63,762 nt of DNA from Methylobacterium tarhaniae (lineage in GTDB: Bacteria > Pseudomonadota > Alphaproteobacteria > Rhizobiales > Beijerinckiaceae): NCBI RefSeq assembly GCF_001043955.1, contig NZ_LABZ01000165.1, positions 1 through 63,762 on the forward strand. Direction: 5' to 3'. This document shows positions 60,645 to 63,762 of the stretch, one piece after another. A model generated the notes under the pieces. It was not told the origin of the DNA, searched no databases, and saw only the letters and a list, made by a program, of their open reading frames with translations. A program made the translations under genes and the position numbers. The first letter of the stretch is position 1. Every line of letters starts with the position of its first letter.

Positions 60645-62174
60645 ATGACCGAGACCCGCCCGCAGGCGCTCGCCGCCCTCCTGCGCCCCTTCTTCCCCGA
60701 GACGACCCAGATCGGGTCCTGGGTCGACGGCCGCATCGTCCCCGGCACCGGCGAGCCGGTGCGCCTCGTCGATCCCGCCACCGGCCTGCTGCTGGCCGAG
60801 TATCCGGATGCCGGCCCCGAAGTGGTGGCCGAGGCCGCCCGTGCGGCCGAGGCCGGCCAGGTCCGCTGGGCGGCGCTGACCGGCGCCGCCCGCGGCCGGG
60901 TGATGCAGGAGATCGCCCGCGCCATCCGGGCCGAGATCGAGCCCCTCGCCCGGCTCGAGGCGCTGAATGCCGGCAAGCCGATCCGCGATTGCCGCGTCGA
61001 GGCGACCAAGGTCGCCGAGATGTTCGAGTATTATGCCGGCTGGGCCGACAAGCTGCACGGCGAGGTGATCCCGGTCCCGACCAGCCACCTCAACTATACG
61101 CGCCGCGAGCCCCTCGGCGTGGTGCTGCAGATCACCCCCTGGAACGCCCCGGTCTTCACCTGCGGCTGGCAGCTCGCTCCGGCGCTCGCCGCCGGCAACG
61201 CGGTGCTGCTCAAGCCCTCGGAACTCACCCCCCTGACCTCGCTCGCGGTGGCGGCGCTCGCCGAGCGGGCCGGGCTGCCCGCGGGCGTCGTCAACGTGCT
61301 TGCCGGCTACGGCCACACCACCGGCCAGGCGGCTTTGGCCGAAAAGACGGTGACGAAGGTGGTCTTCGTCGGCTCGCCGGCCACCGGCACGAAGATCGCC
61401 GAGGCTGCGGCGCGCCACCTGAAGCCCTGTGTGCTCGAACTCGGCGGCAAGTCGGCCAACATCGTCTTCGCCGATGCCGACCTGGAGCGGGCCTGCCTCG
61501 GCGCGCAAGCCGCGATCTTCGCCGGCGCCGGCCAGTCCTGCGTCGCCGGCTCGCGGCTCCTCGTCGAGCGCCCGGTCTATGACCGCCTCGTCGCCATGCT
61601 GGCGGCGGGCGCGGAGCGCATCCGCGTCGGCGATCCCCTCGACCCCGAGACCGAAATCGGGCCGATCAACAACGCCACCCAGTACCGGCACGTGCTGGCG
61701 ATGATCCGCGGCGGCCTCGATCAGGGCGCGCAGCTCGCCGCCGGCAGCGACGGCACCCCGGCGGAGGGCGGCTTCTACGTGCGCCCGACGATCCTGGCCC
61801 AGGCCGACAATGCCATGGATTGCGCCCGCACCGAGATCTTCGGGCCCGTCGTGACGGTGATCCCGTTCGATACGGAAGAGGAGGCGGTCGCCATCGCCAA
61901 CGATTCCGAATTCGGCCTCGCCGGCGCGGTCTGGACCCGCGATGTCGGCCGCGCCCACCGGGTCGCGGCGGCGGTGCGGGCCGGCACCTTCTGGATCAAC
62001 GCCTACAAGACCATCCACGTCTCCTCGCCCTTCGGCGGCTCGGGGCGCAGCGGCTACGGGCGTTCCAGCGGCCTCGAGGCGCTGCACGAATACACCCAGG
62101 TCAAGAGCGTCTGGGTCGAGACCGCCGCCGCTCCCGCCGCCTCCTTCGGCTACGCCCCCGGCGTAGGCGCCTGA
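60645..62174 (+). CDS. Aldehyde dehydrogenase of the LysR-controlled operon
   Basis: A 509-residue ALDH superfamily enzyme. VVLQITPWNAPVF, the general base in LELGGKSANIVF, the catalytic Cys in AGAGQSCVAGSR and IFGPVVTVIPF are present. The Cys context lacks the pattern of CoA-acylating methylmalonate-semialdehyde dehydrogenase, so a free acid is the expected product. It follows the hydroxyacid dehydrogenase by 17 bases and precedes the DUF3100 gene by 58 bases. It is distinct from the ALDH at 42820. Confidence 0.91.
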   Translation: MTETRPQALAALLRPFFPETTQIGSWVDGRIVPGTGEPVRLVDPATGLLLAEYPDAGPEVVAEAARAAEAGQVRWAALTGAARGRVMQEIARAIRAEIEPLARLEALNAGKPIRDCRVEATKVAEMFEYYAGWADKLHGEVIPVPTSHLNYTRREPLGVVLQITPWNAPVFTCGWQLAPALAAGNAVLLKPSELTPLTSLAVAALAERAGLPAGVVNVLAGYGHTTGQAALAEKTVTKVVFVGSPATGTKIAEAAARHLKPCVLELGGKSANIVFADADLERACLGAQAAIFAGAGQSCVAGSRLLVERPVYDRLVAMLAAGAERIRVGDPLDPETEIGPINNATQYRHVLAMIRGGLDQGAQLAAGSDGTPAEGGFYVRPTILAQADNAMDCARTEIFGPVVTVIPFDTEEEAVAIANDSEFGLAGAVWTRDVGRAHRVAAAVRAGTFWINAYKTIHVSSPFGGSGRSGYGRSSGLEALHEYTQVKSVWVETAAAPAASFGYAPGVGA

Positions 62175-62232
62175 TCCCTCCCGGTCCGGGGGGCGGCCCC
62201 TCCGGACCGTCCCCCGCACCGGAGATTGTTCG

Positions 62233-63606
62233 ATGACGAGCGCCACCCTGGCGACCGGCAGCCCTGCCGTCGCGCCCGCAAGCCCACCCGCAAGCCATGC
62301 CGGCCGCGCCGGCATCCTGATCCTGTTCCTCCTCGCCCTCGTGGTGGTGACCCTGGCCGAGCTGATCGGCAACGTCGCCATCCCGCTCGGGCACGGCAAG
62401 ATCATCCTCCTGCCCCTGCTCTGGGCCCTGCTGATGGGCGGAGGCCTCGGCCTCGCCGCGCCGCGCCTGCCGCGCGCCTTGCGGCTGCCCGTCTCGCTCC
62501 AGCACGCCGCCGGGGCGATCCTGCAACCGGCGCTCCTGCTCTTCGTCGCCAAGCTCGGCCTCCTCGTCGGCGGCTCGCTGCCGAAGATCCTGAGCGCCGG
62601 CTGGGCCCTCGCCTTCCAGGAATTCGGCCACTTCTTCGGCACGATGGTGTTCGGCCTGCCCGTGGCCCTGCTGCTCGGCCTCAAGCGCGAGGCGATCGGC
62701 GCCACCTTCTCGGTCGGTCGGGAGCCCAGCCTCGCCATCATCGGCGAGCGCTACGGCATGGATTCGCCCGAGGGGCGCGGCGTGCTCGCCGAGTACCTGA
62801 CCGGCACGGTGTTCGGCGCGGTGTTCATCGCGGTGCTGGCCGGGCTGATCGCCAGCCTCGGCATCTTCAACCCGCTGGCCCTCGCCATGGGCGCCGGGGT
62901 CGGCTCCGGCAGCATGATGGCGGCGGCCGCCGGCGCCATTGCGGCGCAGCAGACGCCCGAGATGGCCAAGGAGGTCGCCACCTTCGCGGCGGCGAGCAAC
63001 CTCATCACCACCACCATCGGCACCTACTTCACCCTGTTCCTGTCCCTGCCCTTCACGGTCTGGGCCTACGGCGTGCTGGAGCCGGTCCTCGGCCGCGGCC
63101 GTGGCCGGACGGAGACCGCGCCCGCCCCGTCCGCCCCGGTGGCGGCCCATGCCGCGCCGGCCTTCGGCCTGCCCGCCCTGGTCCTGATCTGGCTCGCCAC
63201 GGCGGCGTTCGGGCTCATCGGCAACGGGCTCACCTATGGCACGAAGCCGGACGGGCAGGTGCTGACCGGTGCCGCGATCATCGTCGGCGCGGTGGTCGTG
63301 GGCGAGGTCCTGTACCGCCTCGCCGGGCGGCGGCTGCCGGCGGTGGTGTGGGTCTCCCTGATCGGCATGGCCCTCACCTATCCGGGCACGCCGTTCTCCG
63401 CCGAGATCGCGGCGGCGACGGGCCGGATCAACTTCCTGGCGCTCGCCACCCCGATCCTCGCCTTCGCGGGCCTGTCGCTCGCCAAGGACTTCCCGGCCTT
63501 CCGGCGCCTCGGCTGGCGCATCGTGGTGGTGTCGTTCATGGCCAATGCCGGCACGTTCCTCGGCGCGGCCCTGATCGCCCAGTTCTGGATGCATCCGCCG
63601 CTGTAA
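62233..63606 (+). CDS. DUF3100 family multi-pass membrane protein, probable transporter
   Basis: A 457-residue polytopic protein with about twelve hydrophobic segments in two halves, joined by a charged Pro/Ala-rich linker (about 290-310). Conserved DUF3100-type stretches include AFQEFGHFFGTMVFGLPVAL, TFSVGREPSLAIIGERYGMD and GAGVGSGSMMAAAAG. The family resembles secondary carriers but has no proven substrate. As the last gene of a LysR-controlled hydroxy-acid oxidation operon, it is probably the uptake carrier for the pathway's acid. ATG at 62233 with GGAG upstream. Confidence 0.82.
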   Translation: MTSATLATGSPAVAPASPPASHAGRAGILILFLLALVVVTLAELIGNVAIPLGHGKIILLPLLWALLMGGGLGLAAPRLPRALRLPVSLQHAAGAILQPALLLFVAKLGLLVGGSLPKILSAGWALAFQEFGHFFGTMVFGLPVALLLGLKREAIGATFSVGREPSLAIIGERYGMDSPEGRGVLAEYLTGTVFGAVFIAVLAGLIASLGIFNPLALAMGAGVGSGSMMAAAAGAIAAQQTPEMAKEVATFAAASNLITTTIGTYFTLFLSLPFTVWAYGVLEPVLGRGRGRTETAPAPSAPVAAHAAPAFGLPALVLIWLATAAFGLIGNGLTYGTKPDGQVLTGAAIIVGAVVVGEVLYRLAGRRLPAVVWVSLIGMALTYPGTPFSAEIAAATGRINFLALATPILAFAGLSLAKDFPAFRRLGWRIVVVSFMANAGTFLGAALIAQFWMHPPL

Positions 63607-63724
63607 GATCAAAGGTCGAAAGACAACGACCTCTGGTTCTGTTCTCGAATTTCCGCCAGGCCCAAGGTCCCGGACTTGCGGGCTCGGCATCGACGATTCG
63701 GGATGGGTCGATGGCCTCGTCGAT

Positions 63725-63762
63725 CTCGGGCTTGCCCGAGATCGAATCGATGCGTCAGCATC
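63725..63762. repeat. Palindromic intergenic repeat, right copy
   Basis: CTCGGGC-tt-GCCCGAG, then ATCGAATCGAT and GATGC-GTCA-GCATC, 35 of 38 bases identical to 32-69 and in the same orientation, ending exactly at the window edge. The 118 bases between the DUF3100 stop and this repeat contain no gene; ATCGACGATTCGGGATGGGTCGAT just before it may be a decayed copy. Confidence 0.7.

Noticed and set aside
59850..62741. 963-residue open frame on the minus strand
   Set aside because: Antisense to the dehydrogenase, ALDH and DUF3100 genes, all of which have clear family motifs; composition is Arg/Gly/Ala-rich noise.
62101..63690. 529-residue open frame on the minus strand
   Set aside because: Antisense to the DUF3100 gene; highly charged low-complexity sequence typical of a GC-rich shadow.

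Overview
The window is chromosomal DNA with very high GC, strong G/C bias at third codon positions and long antisense shadow ORFs. The gene set (rluD-rpoH pair, alphaproteobacterial-type comEC, duplicated chemotaxis receptors, many sugar-acid and one-carbon-style catabolic genes) suggests an alphaproteobacterium of the Hyphomicrobiales, most likely a Methylobacterium-like organism. That placement is inferred from gene content and remembered family resemblance, not from a search. I see no phage, complete IS element, rRNA or CRISPR array. There is one tRNA gene.

Layout, left to right. 1-5 kb: a secreted RTX subtilisin protease with an AT-rich upstream region, and a chemotaxis receptor. 5-9 kb: an AEC transporter converging on rpoH, then rluD, tRNA-Glu(CTC) and a decayed DUF418 gene fragment. 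9-14 kb: a tetronate catabolic cluster (otnC-lacI divergent from ltnD-otnI-otnK) with a perfect LacI-type operator. 14-20 kb: an XRE fragment, comEC, gltX and gltA. 20-26 kb: a second sugar-acid block on the minus strand (denD, SDR, tandem GNAT, PEP-mutase-like lyase, IlvD/Edd dehydratase). 26-34 kb: an aminotransferase, a PhoP/PhoQ-like two-component system divergent from a PepSY/OB-type envelope protein, a run of DUF genes, and yebC. 34-40 kb: a phosphonate transport block (phnC, phnD, two phnE, hexapeptide acyltransferase, DUF1045) with two Pho-box-like sites and no C-P lyase core. 40-50 kb: class I fumarase, CoA-transferase with aldehyde dehydrogenase, argE-like deacetylase, omega-aminotransferase with tartrate/D-malate dehydrogenase, and small hypothetical genes. 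50-58 kb: a DUF305 fusion protein, divergent idonate/gluconate dehydrogenases, rhodanese divergent from ftrA, a PAS hybrid histidine kinase, marR and a broken chemotaxis receptor. 58-63.6 kb: a LysR regulator divergent from a beta-hydroxyacid dehydrogenase, aldehyde dehydrogenase and DUF3100 membrane protein.

How the genes work together. The otn/ltn cluster should take L-threonate through 2-oxo- and 3-oxo-tetronate to DHAP, and denD about 6 kb further on could feed D-erythronate into the same trunk. The phn genes look like a PhoB-controlled uptake unit. The DUF3100 block looks like a self-contained, LysR-controlled hydroxy-acid uptake and oxidation module of unknown substrate and is the best candidate here for undescribed biology.

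Intergenic DNA is rich in GC hairpins of at least three families. Near-identical 38-base palindromic elements lie at both ends of the window in the same orientation.
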